In this document: piece by piece, positions 32,461 through 45,398 of the stretch | How positions within the stretch are numbered: the stretch's first letter is position 1 | Layout: every line of letters starts with the position of its first letter | Assembly: GCA_023678885.1 (NCBI GenBank) | Contig: CM042965.1 | Coordinates: forward strand, 27,571,777-27,635,776 | Source: Pogostemon cablin | Taxonomy: Eukaryota; Streptophyta; Magnoliopsida; Lamiales; Lamiaceae | Reading direction: 5' to 3' | Length of the DNA stretch: 64,000 bases | The notes under the pieces: generated by a model | What the model saw: only the letters and a program-made list of their open reading frames with translations | Database searches by the model: none | Told to the model about the DNA's origin: nothing | Made by a program: the position numbers and the translations under genes

Positions 32461-32879
32461 AGACTGAGAGGAATACTGCAGATGTCGAAGTCGAGGGTGT
32501 GTTGGAGAAACGCTAATTTTCCTCCTACTCCGGGTAGACAGAGGTCCCCGGACAGAGGGAAGAATAGAGGAGTGATACCTCTACCCCCTCCGTCGCCAGG
32601 CAGACCACCAATATTCGACAGGATCGGAGGACAAGGCCCAAGAGGTGATAAACCCAGATAAATACATATGATGAAACCCATAAAAGAGATCCATATGTCG
32701 AAACCTCACAGGCGCTCACCACAGCCTCGAAAAGGAGGAGGAAAGCAGATCTGAGAGATTTGAGCTAACAAATCCCCCAAGTCTGGTCGCTGACATCAGA
32801 AATAAAAGTAATAACGGAGGCCGACATAGTCTTCACAGAGGCGGATTTCTATGGGGTAAGTACCCCATACTCAGATCCT
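32461..32879 (+). other. Element C gag-protease spacer
   Basis: Decayed sequence with no intact domain; Pro/Arg-rich frames only. Confidence 0.5.
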
Positions 32880-33413
32880 TTGGTCATTTCGCTTGTATTA
32901 TCTGGATTGAAAGTACATAGGTGTCTGGTAGACATTGGTGCATATGCCAACATAATATTCAAGGATGTGTTCGAAAACCTAGGAGGAGAAAGTCATCACA
33001 AGGTGAGACCTTGTGGCGATGAAATTAAGGATTTTGGCAATGCTTTAACCAGGCCAACTATGGAAGTAGATCTATCTATATAGCTAGAAGGCTCAGACAG
33101 AAAGATCCGAATGCAGAAACAACTGACCTTCAAGGTAGTGGATCAAACTTCCACATATAACTGTATTCTAGGACGCCCGTTGATTCACGCATTTGGAGCC
33201 ATTCCATCCACCTTGCATCAATGCCTCAAGTTTGTCACGGCGGATGGAAGAGTAGCGACAGTAATAGGGAACCAAAGGAATGCAAGAGAGTGCTCATTCT
33301 TGGAAAAGGTGGAAGGTCTGAGCTACCACGACGTAGACTATGAGATGTTGGTTTTCGAGGACATTATGGAAGACGAAGAGAAAGTTGAAGCACCAGCGGA
33401 AATGGGTGGATGA
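32880..33413 (+). pseudogene. Element C aspartic protease
   Basis: LVDIGAYANIIFKDVFENLG carries the protease active-site region (family usually D-x-G-[AS]-S). YNCILGRPLIHAFGAIPST and STLHQCLKFVTADG are the typical Tat downstream blocks. A TAG at 33081 interrupts. It lies in a different frame from the RT, so an indel has occurred between them. Confidence 0.85.
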
Positions 33414-33723
33414 CAAGAAGGAGAACAAAGGGAGAATAAACCGAATATGATCATGGAAATTGATAAAAGAAGGGAAGAAGGAGAGTAGGGAGATAACGAG
33501 CCTCCGGTGATAGCCGAAGTCCAGTCTAATTCGATAGATCAAGAAATGGAAAGATGGGAGAAAGCAGCAAAGGAGCCGAGGTGAAAACCGTTGACACCTG
33601 ATTAAGATCCAAGGATGAAAATACATGAAGGAGCCTCAGCGATAGGAAACAGAAGCAGTTCAGCTAGACCCGGAAAATGCTGAAGTCAAGGTAAAAGTCG
33701 GGACTGAATGGGAAGAGGAATTC

Positions 33724-34728
33724 ATGGTAGAACTAATCCAACTGTTGAAGGAAAACTTGGACGTTTTTGCATGGAATCCAAATGAAATGTCGAGGGTACA
33801 CCCAAAATATGCGTGTCACAGACTGAACATCGATCCCAATATTCCACCCTTCCATCAGAAAAAAAGAAAGTTTATCCCAGAGAAAAACGCGGCCATGGAA
33901 TCAAAAGTGCACAAGCTGTTGGTGAGCGAGAGGATCAGCAAATGCAAATACCCCATAAAGGTACAAAATCAGGTGATGTTCAAAAAGAATGAGGGATCGT
34001 GGAGGTTATGCATAGACTTCACAGATCTGAACAAAGCGTGCCCTAAAGATAGTTACCCACTCCCGTCAATTGATCAGATGGTAGACACCACGATGGAACA
34101 TGAAATTATGAGCTTCATGGATGCATTCTCGAGATATTACCAAATCCCGATGCATCTAGAAGACAAGGCGAATATAGCTTTTTTCACGGGAAGTGGAGTC
34201 TATGAATGGAACAACATGCCATTTGGTCTGAGAAATGCAGGGACGACTTATCAAAGGCAGGTAAATAAGATTTTTTAGGGTGAGATTGGAAGGATAGTGG
34301 ATGACACCGTGGTAAAGAGTCTGAAGAAAATAGATCATTTCAGTAATTTGAAGAGGGTATTCGGGATATTCCAACATTATGGAATGAAGCTAAATCCGAA
34401 GAAGTGCATGTTCGGATTAAGCAACGGGAGCTTTCTCGGATACTTGGTTAGTTCAAGAGGGATCGAAATGAACCCAGAAAAAGTGGAAGCAATCATAAAA
34501 ATAGAGCCGCTAAGACACATGAAGGAAGTTCAGAATCTGACTGGAAGATTGGCAGCCTTGAATAGATTCATGTCGAAAGCATCGAACAAGTGCAAACCAT
34601 TCTTCAACATCATAAAAAAGGACAAGATTGAATGGATCGAGGAATGCGGGAAGGCATTTTCCGAGATAAAAAAGGAGCTGTTGGATCCCAGGATTCTCTC
34701 TAAACCCTCTCCAAGTGAGATACTATAG
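33724..34728 (+). pseudogene. Element C reverse transcriptase
   Basis: Clear blocks: DVFAWNPNEMSRVHPKYACH, WRLCIDFTDLNKACPKDSYP, MSFMDAFSRYYQIPMHLED, MPFGLRNAGTTYQRQVNK, then TAG (34276), then GRIVDDTVVKSL. The usual YVDD appears as IVDD and residues before it look deleted, so the catalytic motif is damaged. NPKKCMFGLSNGSFLGYLVS and LTGRLAALNRFMSKASNKC follow. TAG at 34726 ends the frame. NAG(A/T)TYQR and LTGR(L/I)AALNRF are Tat-type. Confidence 0.9.
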
Positions 34729-35535
34729 ATATACCTGGCTGTTTTGGAAACGGCGATCAGTTCAGTACTGGTCGAAACAGAGGAGAAAAATAAAAAACTA
34801 GTGTATTTGGTATCAATCTCTGAGGGACGCGGAACTCAGATACCTGATGATGAAGAAAGTGGCGTATGCTCTCATTATTAGCTTGAGGAAACTAAGGCCT
34901 TACTTCATGGAGCATACCATAGAGGTTCTGACAACGTTCCCCATTGAGGCAAATACTTCAAAGGCTAGATGTAGCTGGGAGATTATTCAAATGGTCTATA
35001 GAGCTGGGACAATTCGATATTGTGTATCTACCGAGGAATGCAGTCAAAGGCCAAGTCATGACAGATTTCATAGTGGAACAAACCTTTCCCATACCGATCA
35101 ATGAAGAAAAGAGAAAACCTTGGACCATGCATGTGGATTAGTCTACTACCACATCGGCATCGGGAGCCAGGGTTATCATTCAGACCCCATCTGGAGAGAC
35201 CTTCTCAACCACAGTAAGGTTCGGTTTCCAAGCTACCAACAACGAAGCAGAGTACAAAACCCTACTGAACGGGTTAAGTATGGCATTGGCTATAGGCGCC
35301 GATGAGTTGCTGGTGTACAGCGACTCTCAATTGGTGGTGAATTAGATACGAGGGGAATACGAAGCCAAAGATGATCAGATGAGCCAGTACCGAGGATTGG
35401 CAGCAGGTATGCTACAAAGGTTCAAATATGTGTTCCTAAAGTGCATTGATATGAAGTAGAACATTGGGGCAGACGCGTTGGCCAAATTGGCTACAGCATC
35501 AAACGCGGAAGACCTCAACAACATCATCGTGAAGT
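34729..35535 (+). pseudogene. Element C RNase H plus a second, archaeal-type RNase H domain
   Basis: The first RNase H is in pieces: IYLAVLETAISSVLVE (34729-), KVAYALIISLRKLRPYF (34855-), LDVAGRLFKWSIELGQFDIV (34960-). Then a second RNase H-like domain follows: near 35200-35300 ATNNEAEYK and LNGLSMALAIGADELLVYSD, then a TAG at 35343 and IRGEYEAKDDQM, and after a TAG in MK*NIGAD the ending ADALAKLATASN. A second RNase H after the first is a known feature of the Tat lineage. Frameshifts and TAG codons inactivate both. Confidence 0.82.
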
Positions 35536-35579
35536 AGGAAAAACCATCGGATACTAACGTATGGGTCTTAAGCGATCAA

Positions 35580-36811
35580 CCACCCGAAGAGTCATGGATG
35601 ACTCCGATCAGGAAGTATTTGGAAATGGGAAAAACTCCGACAGACAAGGATAAGGCTCGTCAGATAAGACTCAAATCGGCCAGGTACGTGCTGATCGAAG
35701 GAAAGCTATATAAAAGAGGGTATTCATCCCCACTCTTGAAGTGCCTAAACCCAGAGAAGGCAAGTTATGTACTGGTCGAGATACATGAAGGCATATGTGG
35801 GAACCACACTTGCTGAATCACTTTAGCCCATAAGGTGATCAGGCAAGGATATTTCTGGCCAACATTGAAAAAGGATGCTACTAAGCATGCATGAGATTGC
35901 GCTACCTGCCAGAGGTTAGCACCGATCACGAGAATGCCATCGAAGAAATTAACCTCAATTTTGATTCCTTGGCCTTTTGCCAAATAGGGGATCGACCTGA
36001 TCGGCCCGCTGCCTGTCGGAAAAGGAGAAGTCAAATTCGCCATAGTAGTTGTGGACTATTTCACGAAATGGGTAGAGGCAAAGGCCCTGGCGACCATCAT
36101 CGAGTCTCGGGTAGATAAATTCACTGGGAGAACATTGTGTGTCATTTCGATATACCTTATGCCATCGTCACCGATAACGGCAAGCAATTTGATAACGCAA
36201 AGCTGAGGAAGTTCTGTGAGGACTACAACATCAAAAAGTGGTCCTCCACACCTTACCACCCTTAGTCCAACGGCCAAGTCGAAGTAATAAACAAGATAAT
36301 TAAGCACACCTTGTAGGCCAGGTTGGAGAAGTTAGACGGAAGTTGGCCGGAAGAATCTTCAGGAGTTCTGTGGTCGTACAAGATGACGGCGAGGACCTCC
36401 ACCAATGAAACACCTTTCTCAATAGCCTTCAGCACGGAAGCAGTGATCCCTGTAGATATTGGGGAACCTAGCCCAAGAACTACATTCCACGGAAAAGAAG
36501 GAAATGACAAACTTGTGCAGGAGAGACTGGACCTATTGGAAGAAAAGAGGTTGAGAAATGCATAATGCGATAAACAAGCAGAGGGCCGAATAGTTCTATA
36601 ACTCAAGGTGAAGCTGAGACAATTTAGAGGAGGTGACCTGGTACTCTAGAAAGTGTTAGGGCCAGCCGCGCAAGGCAGAGGGCAGAACTGGGAAGGTCCT
36701 TATCAAATTAGAAGAATCCTGGAAAAAGGGGCATACGAGCTGGAGGAAGTTGACGGGAAAAAGGTACCACATCTATGGAATGTCCAACATCTGAAGAAGT
36801 ATTACCCATGA
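35580..36811 (+). pseudogene. Element C integrase
   Basis: The zinc finger region is HEGICGNHTC then DCATCQRLAPITRMPSKKL. Core: GIDLIGPLPVGKGEVKFAIV, VDYFTKWVEAKALATI, IVTDNGKQFDNAKLRKFCED, STPYHP then TAG then SNGQVEVINKIIKHTL. C-terminus: NWEGPYQIRRILEKGAYELE and WNVQHLKKYYP, ending at TGA 36809. Stops lie at 35814, 35891, 35986, 36263 and 36314, with a frameshift near 36120. The D, D, E positions are all still readable. Confidence 0.9.
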
Positions 36812-37859
36812 GCCAGAAAAGATGACAAACGAGGTTGGTGACACCACCTCCTACTACTTATAATCAAGGCAATAGGCCATACTTGAAAAAAATGAAGGCA
36901 ATAGGTCAGTCAAGTAGCGGACTTGTTAACTAAACCCATGGTGGAAATTGTAAGAAAATTCATTTTATGTGGTTATGAATATTTACTTCATGGAATACGA
37001 GTCATCAAACTTGAATTCGAATAATATGGAAAATTGGTGTAATGTAAACGAGAACACTTAAGGAAGAAATATAGGTATGAAAAACCTAGGAGGATGGTAT
37101 ATCTAAAAACCAGATCGGAAGGGTAGGTCGAAACATCATGAACTAAGGTGTGTATAAATTTGGAAGTAATATTGGTATAGGAATAATAGAATAATTCGAA
37201 AAGAATACATTGGAGTATGGGAATAACATCGGAATAAAGATCAATATCGGAACGAAGGAATATATTCAGGATGAGTATCGGCATCAGAACAAAGGAATAT
37301 ATTCAAGATGGATGTCAATATCAGAAAGGGAGAACAAAGGCATTGGAGAAACACCCAGGAATTTCTGAGAGAACTAAGGTATCAGAATTAACATTGGGAT
37401 AAACAACCTGGGGACCTCGAAAAATAAGGTAATAGGACTAGAAAAACATCGGGGATAAAAAGAATAGGTTGTCAAAACTCGAAACGAATGGTATCAGAAT
37501 AGTAAACACTTAAGCATTGGGAGATCGAGACGTCGGCATCTACAAACGAAAAATGAGGATCTTGAACAGGAGTGCAAATACACACGTATCAACACAAAAA
37601 AGTAAGTGCACAGCGATGAGAAAACACAAATCAATAAATATTAACAAACACAGTTTAGTCGACCGGCAGATCAGCAATTCACCAAGATATACAGGCATAG
37701 GGTATTGTCTGAGGCAAACATTCAACAAGAATAGGAAAGAAAGAAGAAGAAGATATTCTGAATTCTAAGTTACAAACCATCAATGGGAGTAATGTGTTCG
37801 CCCACACAGGGGACCAAGACAAGATAAAGAATCAACCTGCAGAAACTGTGGAAGGAACA
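36812..37859 (+). other. Element C spacer between integrase and antisense genes
   Basis: About 1 kb of AG-rich non-coding DNA. Loose repeats of AAAGGAATATATTCA(A/G)GATG occur near 37250-37310. No gene seen. Confidence 0.6.
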
Positions 37860-40515
37860 TCAATCTTTCTTCATATTGTTAAAAGATTGGAAGATACCGG
37901 CCATCTTATCCTTCATCTCTTTAAGCTGCGCCTCAGAACGGGCAGCCCTCTCTTCAGTAGATCGGGGATGGATAACATGTTCCTCCAAAGCTCTAACACA
38001 AGCCTCCATTTCTACCAACCTGGCTCGAGCCTCAGCAGCTTCGGCTAGAGTAACGTCTTGTGCAGTTTCTGCCTCCACCAAGCTACTCCTAACCGAGTCT
38101 AGAGTAGCTTGTTCCATTGCCGGATAAAAGTCCATGTTCTCCGAACATCTCTTCTGATCGTCAACAATGGAGGCTAACTCAACATTTTCAACCTTTAAAA
38201 TAGTTAATCTCTCTTTCAGATCAATTGAGGAGCCCTCGGAACCATGAACCACCTGATTGGCAAATAGACGATACTAATCCAAGACGTGCATGGAGGTTGA
38301 ATGAGAGGCGGCAGCAGCCCCAGCCATACTAGCTAGACCAGAAGAATCACGGGGAAGAGAACTTGGATCAAATATTAGCGGAGCATGTTGATTGAAAGGG
38401 CGAGAAACACCCTGAACAAAGCCCAAATTCCCCAACTCTTGCAAATTAGGCTCATCTGCGATATTTTTTCCACGCTTGTAGGCTCTTTCAGCGGCTAACC
38501 TCTCAGCCTCTCTATCGGCAATGGTTGAATCAGCAGGCTTAGCAGCGGTTCAAGGATTCGGATTAACTGGGAGAATGAAAGGAATCATCTGGGGAGCAGA
38601 TTGGGAAATACTGGAATCAACCACTTTCTCGGGAATGACTGGAGGGACAACACTTCTGGCGGGTCCAAACATCATGTCATAATCTTCAAGATCCGGATCA
38701 TCTTCCATCTCCGGCTCTGAACCATCCTTCAATTTGGGATCCTCCTCAAGATCTTCTTCACTCTTGGAATCGTCAACAGGGGGATCTACAGAAGAAGAAC
38801 ATCTCTGAGAATGAAAAGGGCATAGAGAAGATAATAAAACACGAACGGATAAAATTATTTCCCTCGTCTCTCCGGCTAGGATGTCAAATTCACCAATGGA
38901 AGAAGATCGGCGTGATGTAAAGATAATACCTGGTTGGTGAGAGGACTCGCCACGCTCATAAGTATCCCACCGATGTTTCCCGAATAAGGAAATCATAGTT
39001 GTTCCGGCAAAGTCGGCCGGAGAAGAGAATCCTAGAGGGGTAGCAGTAGAATGGCGTGTTCATCCTCGAGGATGAGACAAAGGAGGCACAATTCTGTCAC
39101 GAGCAAACTGCATCGCTCGAAGATCTTCTTCAAGCTTGAAATACCCAAAACCAAATGATAGAAACTCAAACTCACTCTCACAGTCAGAAGGAGAAGATGA
39201 AACATCATAATCAGAACGGTCTCATCATCTGAAAAATGATAAACATACTTATGGCGGGTAAGGGACAAGCCAACAACGGAAATGGTAGACCACACAAGGG
39301 ATAGGGCACCTCGAAGTTCATCTGGAAAAAATAAGAAACGTGTATGAAAACGTAGAGCGAGACATCTCGATAAACAAAATGAAACCACAAGAGAGTAAAA
39401 GGGAGGAGATACCAGCAGTAGCACGGCGGCCAAGGGTCGACAACCCAGCGGAAACAAGAATGGGCTCTCGAAGAAGAGGAAAAGCACGATATGAGTCGTT
39501 ACTTGAGGACAGGATCTCATAGACACGGCGGAAGCCTTCGCTCAGCTGCGTGAGCTGACGATGGGAAGGACCTACACAAGACATCAAAAAAGTTTTAGGA
39601 GTTCTTCGAAATAATCCAAGATCTGGAAGAAAGATAAGAATCATACACTTGCCCAGTAAAAGAAACCAGCAAGGGAAAGATACTGTAACACCATTCACAT
39701 TGAGGCGGTAGTTGCTTCTCAGCCAAAAATAGGCATGTCCCAACTTCTGCTAATGATGTCGGAAGCACCAAAGAAGTGATGATTGTCGCGAGGGAGCAAG
39801 TGATAAAATCCGCCGGTGCGACCAGAAGCGCCATAGAAAAAAAAAAACTCCAATTCAAAGGGATCTAAGATAGTGTGGCTGAGAACATGAAACAAGGACA
39901 TAGTCCATATCAACCGCAACCATGAAGAAGGCACAAGCTGCCCAATGGCCATATTCCATCATTGTAAAAGCAAACCAATAACACGGGGGATAGGGAGGCG
40001 CAAGCCGGCAAGGAAGAGAGAGTAATAGAAAGCAGTACACTCTGAAGAGAGTTTAGAATTATGAACATTTTCATTAAGAGAGACAAAAACCACATCTGAA
40101 TTACCGTATAACTGATAGAACTCCTCCAGACATTCAGGAGAAAGTCAAGAGGGCAGCACCCACTCAAGCCGTTGGGACATCCTACGAAGGGCAGCTCCCA
40201 TATCACCAACATCCCGACGTATCGGAAGGTAATCCAGAGGATTCAGAGGCAAGAGAGCACCATCTTCTTCATCAAGGGATAACGAGGCACCACCGGTGGT
40301 AATAGCGGACACAGTAGGAGCGCCCAACCTATCAGAGGCGGAACAGAGGGTAAACTATCGCCGGAAGAAGAAGAGGTGGACAAATCCCTCAAATGCATCC
40401 GGGGCCACCTCCTAAGGCGGTTGGAAATACAAATGCCAAGCAGCGCAGACCTTTTTGGCGTAGAATTGGAGGTGTTAACCTCTTGAATTTTAGTAGGAGG
40501 AGGAGTACTAGCCAT
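37860..40515 (-). pseudogene. Element C antisense gene 1 (putative gypsy-type transposon family), decayed
   Basis: Read on the minus strand from ATG 40515 (MASTPPPTKIQEVNTSN). The N-terminal domain, spread over shifted frames, contains AFYYSLFLAGLRLPIPRVI, WNMAIGQLVPSSWLRLIW and ELEFFFFYGASGRTGGFYHL, the pattern of the plant putative gypsy-type transposon domain (PF04195-like). A helical segment follows (QLTQLSEGFRRVYEILSSSN, 39590-39413), then a predicted intron 39322-39412 (GT...TTCCAG). The middle is acidic (EEDLEEDPKLKD) and the C-terminus coiled-coil-like (LKERLTILKVENVELASIV, to 37860). Function is unknown; such genes sit opposite pol in Tat elements. Confidence 0.75.
39322..39412 (-). 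other. Predicted intron in antisense gene 1
   Basis: On the minus strand the donor is GCTG|GTATCTCC and the acceptor TTTTTTCCAG|ATGAA. Phase 1, at the same place relative to the helical segment as the intron 48426-48525 of antisense gene 2. Confidence 0.55.
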
Positions 40516-41049
40516 CAATGGAAACAAACACGAAAACTAGGGTTTAGCAAAAGATGAGGATAAGCGAAATCTCAGAGAATGCCAAAAAATATAAAAGGGA
40601 GTTAAGGGGAAAAACAGAAACGATGCAAAGGGTTTGAATTTTGAAATAAGAAATCAAAAGATTTCTGATGGAAACGGATACGCCCCACGTCACGATGTGA
40701 CAGGATGAACTAAAAACGGCAAGGATCAGACGGTTGGGAATGCAAAACTTTACAACTTCCAAGGAAAAGGAAGAGCTCAGATTAACCCAGGTGGCACTTG
40801 ATCAAAGACGTGCTACACCACGACAGAAAACAACGATTACACTAAAAAATAGAAGCATAATTACCAGAATACCCAAAAGGTCAGTCAACATAAAATTAAG
40901 TATTTCATAAGGAAAGGAGTATACATTGCTGGAAATTCGAAGAGGAACCTTACACACTTGAAGAAAAAAGAAAGGAAAATACAAGAAGTATTTATAAAAA
41001 TTAAAATAAATTATTACATCCTACTCGGAACTACGGTCTCGAAAAAGAT
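40516..41049 (-). other. Interval between the two antisense genes
   Basis: Presumed 5' region of antisense gene 1. A minus-strand TATAAATAC lies near 40988-40996, about 475 bp upstream of its ATG, and could be a promoter TATA box. No ORF of interest. Confidence 0.45.
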
Positions 41050-42798
41050 TCACTTGGCAGTTGGAAGCACTTCGGAACCAGTGACACCCACAGACTTCGG
41101 ACTACCACCTTTAGGCATCACGCCCTCGGAAGAAGCCGAGATGGCCTCGGAAGACATCAGAGCTAAAGGATTATCGGCGATCTCAGCAATCTCAGAGGAG
41201 ATAGAAACAATCTCGGAAGATGACGGAATAGCCGGAGCAGCCATAATCTTGAAAAGCTGAAGCTCTGAAACAATGGTAGCAATGACTCTATCAGGCTTAT
41301 TTGTAACACCAGGAGGAATCCCCTCAACAAGAACTAGGAGCTTTTGCATGTAGTATCGGCTGTATGGTTAAGGGCCTCAAAACCAGGGGCTGAGTCCTGA
41401 AGCAACACCCTCACAGATTCAGCGGGAGGATCTACAAGAGGACCCTCAGCCTTGGAGTCGGTGGTAGCAAGATACAGAAGACCATCGGCAAAGGCTTCGT
41501 CCGAATGCAGAAAAGGAGTAGAAATAGTAAATCTTGGTCTTGGGAAGAACGACATCCCTGTAGTAAGAATTGTCTTCTTGCACCAGAGAAAGCTCATCAA
41601 TAATTTAATTCAGCTTTGCTATAGCCTCATCATGCTCACTTCGAGCCTCGGCAACTGCATCCTCAGCCTCCTTAATTTTCTGGTTGAGCAAGGCTTTAGA
41701 ATCCTTTCCCTCTTAGTGCATCTCTTCGACATCGTTGTCAAAAGACACCTGAAGAGCATGGAGGCTATTCTGGATCCCGGCCAAATCGACATGAAATTGG
41801 TCATTCAAAATCTTAACCTCCTCCTGATGATCAACCTTCATTTTAGCAATCCTCTCGAAAAGTACCTTATTTTCTAACAACAGGGAACTTTTATCTTTCT
41901 CGGAACTGGCCAGTAGATTATCATATCGAGCACGTAAAGCCTTGAAACTACTCTCAAGCTCTGCCCTCTTATCTTGTTCAACCCTCAATTCTCCTCGTAC
42001 TTGAGCCTCTGCCTGACTGGCCTCATAAGCTTTCTGATCATGAATTTTTATTTTGTCGGAGAGTAAAGCCACTTCATCCTACAAGCGGGACTCACGCCTC
42101 TCCAAATCATAAAGATTGTGCATGACATTGGCGACATGAATTGATTATCGACCCAAATAGCTAGCAGCGCATTGAAGAGACGCCCCAAGGGACATGTTCC
42201 TAACATGGGCAAGGAGCTCTGTGGTGCAACTCTTAAAAGGAAAAGCAGCAGCATGGGCCAAGCAGGCGGGAGCATCAAAATCAAACAGAGGTTCTTGAGT
42301 ACGAATAAAGGTCTTGCCAGCTTCATCAAGACCACCAAATTTCTCAAAAAGTTCCTTGTCAACTATCTGATTCACAGGAAGATATGGAGTTGCCTCTTCT
42401 ACTATAGACAAAACAGGATAAATCGTCTCGGCCGGCAAATGATTATAATCCCAAGAGCATAGAGGAGCCTTTTCTTTGTAATACTGCCAAACCTCCGAAG
42501 AAAAGAAGGCCCTGTAGTGAGATGGAGAGTTGAATGGAGAAAGATTACCCTCGAGGCCCTCAAAAGGCGTGCCTTGAAGACTTAGATTGGGAATAGTCAG
42601 GTGCTCAGGAGCTAGGCAAAGAGAAATACCAGGTGCGTCGGAAGCACCAATTGGAGATTTGGCAGGGACATCGAGAGAAGGAGAAGAGCTGATGTCAAAA
42701 ACTTTTAAAATACTCGGAGGAGCTGAATCAGGCACATCAGAGGAACCCACACCCGCTCCGCCAGCTCTATCGCCCTAAATCTTTTTCGGAGGACGAGT

Positions 42799-43115
42799 TG
42801 TTGGTGTTTGGATCTTTTGGTTAACATGAACCGTAATGGTTCCATGCAATTCTACTGCAGCGGAAGCATAAAAGTAGAATCGTATTACCTTTTACCAGGA
42901 TTGATGTAGAGGCTGATCATCAGTAGCAGGAACAAACGACCTTCCAATCTTTTGTTGTATTCCTAAGTCACATCTTGACATTATGTAGGCAACGATCTAT
43001 AAGAAGATTTCAATCTTCAATCCTAATTTGCTTTTCATGTGTTTAGGCGTGTGAAATCAGTTTACCGGACTGCTGAGATTGGCTATTTATAGGCTACAAC
43101 AGGGACCAGAAACAG
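42799..43115 (-). mobile_element. Element F 3' LTR remnant
   Basis: It matches 46842 to about 47150 (shared GCAGCGGAAGCATAAAAGTA and GTAGAGGCTGATCATCAG), then similarity stops abruptly. It includes a minus-strand TATA box CTATAAATAG near 43081-43092. Confidence 0.85.
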
Positions 43116-43389
43116 GCACTACATGCAATTGTGTATCAGATGTGACACATAATGCAGTTTACTTGTGGTATATCCTCTTGTACAATTGGAACTAAAATTT
43201 ATGTTTCCCTTCTCACACTTCTTGTAACACTATACATGGTTTTGTGATTTATTACATAGTCCCCTTCCAAAAATCTAGTATCCGTGTTAACAATCACTTT
43301 CTGATTTTTTACTATTAAATAAATCACCCTTCATTTTTCTAGGATTTCCCAAAATGAATTTAATAATTCATCATCTATCTAACCATTTC

Positions 43390-43930
43390 CATAAGAGTCT
43401 TATTCCTTCTTTCCGCCACACCATTCAGCTGGGGTTTGCCCGGTGTGGACAACTTGAGATTCAATCTCATCCTTTGATTATTAGCTCCTAACTATCCTAA
43501 GAGGTACTCTCCACTACGATTGTATCGCAGTGACTTGGTATATTTTCCATAACGCTTCACCACATCAGCCATGCAATTCTTGATTTAATCATAGTACTAA
43601 GACTTGCAGTGCATCAAATAAATATATCTTGTTTCTAGAATAGTCGTCAAATAAAGTGACGAATATTCATAACCACCTCTCGCTGGGATAATCTTAGGAC
43701 TGCTTAAATAAGTATGAACCATTTCCAACATATCTATACATGACTCTATATCCCTTTGCCTTGAAAAGGCAATTAATCACATTTACTTCTAAGTAAGACT
43801 CACAAGTTCGATAGTTTCCACTTCTAATAAACTTGACGGTTCATCGGCTATCAACTTTTGAATCGTACTTAAGTAAAATGATCTAGTCTTAGATGCCAAA
43901 AGTATGTTTGGTTCATTTTCGAAGGTTCCT
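43390..43930 (-). pseudogene. Ty1/copia integrase relic in element F
   Basis: Minus-strand pieces across frames: KPQLNGVAERRNKTLMEMVR near 43440-43380, KRYGKYTKSLRYNRSGEYL near 43560-43500, YFVTLFDDYSR near 43670-43640, and LWHLRLDH near 43890. These are the ordered landmarks of copia integrase (His-containing start, DDYSR, GGEYL, NGVAER), with many stops and indels. Confidence 0.8.
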
Positions 43931-45210
43931 TTCTCTTACTAAGATTAGAAGATCCTTTATTAATTACTATTTATTGCATCCGTGGGATAAACATGATTTA
44001 AGAGTGTACAAATTATCACTAACGTACCATAACAGATTATAGCTCCATCCTTTCATTTTAATGACTATGTCATTCAATTGAAATAGAGTATCCCTTCGTA
44101 AAATATAGAAACCGAAATCAAATTCTTTCTATGAAAAACGTATGTAAAGATAATTTTCTCAAAATCAAACGTTTGTTCCTATCATAAGATAGATAAACAA
44201 CTCCCACTGCAATAGCCACTACTTTCGTAGCAATACCCATGTATACAGTAATCTCATCCTCACTTAGTTGCAGACATATAGTAATTCCAATATCTACACA
44301 TAACGTGTCAGCAGATGCCATCACTAATCATGCTTCAACAACTAGTGAATAAGATACTTAACTTGTTCATGTCTTGATGAAATTGGATTTTTCTTTCGCC
44401 ACACGTTTTGTCAGAAGTTTCCACCGCATACAATCTCTTGTAATTCAGTTGAAACTTGCTCAAAACAACTAGGCAAATTACGAAGAATAAATTGACCTAG
44501 GTTTCCCCTTCAATTTCTATTCCAAGTATTTTCAATTCATTCATCAAGTTTAACCATGACCCCTTGCCTTTCTTTATTTCTCAAGTATCCGAAGAGTCGC
44601 ATGAGACCATCATATTTCTATGAACTTCTCAACTCTTTACTAGAGACTTTAATAGGCACTAAGGGCATCCTTAGTGAGAACACATTTTTATTTTTTTTAT
44701 AAGTAGTAATAATTAAAACCAAGATTCTTGTCAATCATTTATTTTGGACCAGTAAGTATGTTTTCTTTTAGTTAATAATAAGTGAAATAAACTATTCAAA
44801 AATTCGGAGAATCAAGTAGATAAATACAACGATCAAACACTTCGAATTTAAATTTTATATTGACCCTCAATAAATAATATAAAATAAATTTACCGACATC
44901 TCAAGCACCGTGAATTTGCATGCCACGTTAGTGTGGACATATACAAACCCTAACATTCGGAAGAGAAGGTTTTACTCATTAATTCCATACGTCATAATTA
45001 ATCTTATGACTCAATGATTAATAGTCAGTTGTCCTTTAGCCATGCAATTTAATAGCAGTGACTCCATTGGGGAGGATATATATTAATTGCACCTAAGTGT
45101 ATACCATTATTTGATACTAAGTACGTTACCCAATCTTGTGTGCCTTACAGTTGGAGAAGTCCACACGCGCTCAAATAATTTCCTATAATCATCAATTATT
45201 AATTTGTAAC
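43931..45210 (-). other. Element F degenerate interior
   Basis: This is expected to hold protease and gag remains, but I cannot read a convincing domain. The region after 44930 has a CCATTGGGGAGGA word that recurs in the next repeat. Confidence 0.5.
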
Positions 45211-45398
45211 AGTGATCCGCAAATAAAACTCATCCATTGGGGAGGAAGGCACTATAACCGACTCATAAGTTTATGTGCATCACTTTACAAATAATAATTA
45301 TTTCATGAAATTTATTCCAGTGATCCATAAATAAAACTCATCCGCTGGGGAGGAAGGTACTATAATCGACTCATAAGCTTACTTGCATCACTTAATAA
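45211..45398. repeat. Tandem repeat, period 108 bp, in element F
   Basis: Copies starting CAGTGATCC(G/A)(C/T)AAATAAAAC at about 45210 and 45318 share CTCATCC(A/G)(T/C)TGGGGAGGAA and CGACTCATAAG. A more diverged copy may lie near 45055 (CAGTGACTCCATTGGGGAGG). Confidence 0.8.

Noticed and set aside
38805..38929. A further intron in antisense gene 1
   Set aside because: Donor and acceptor look acceptable, but splicing would change the frame and the unspliced frame is open, so it is not supported.
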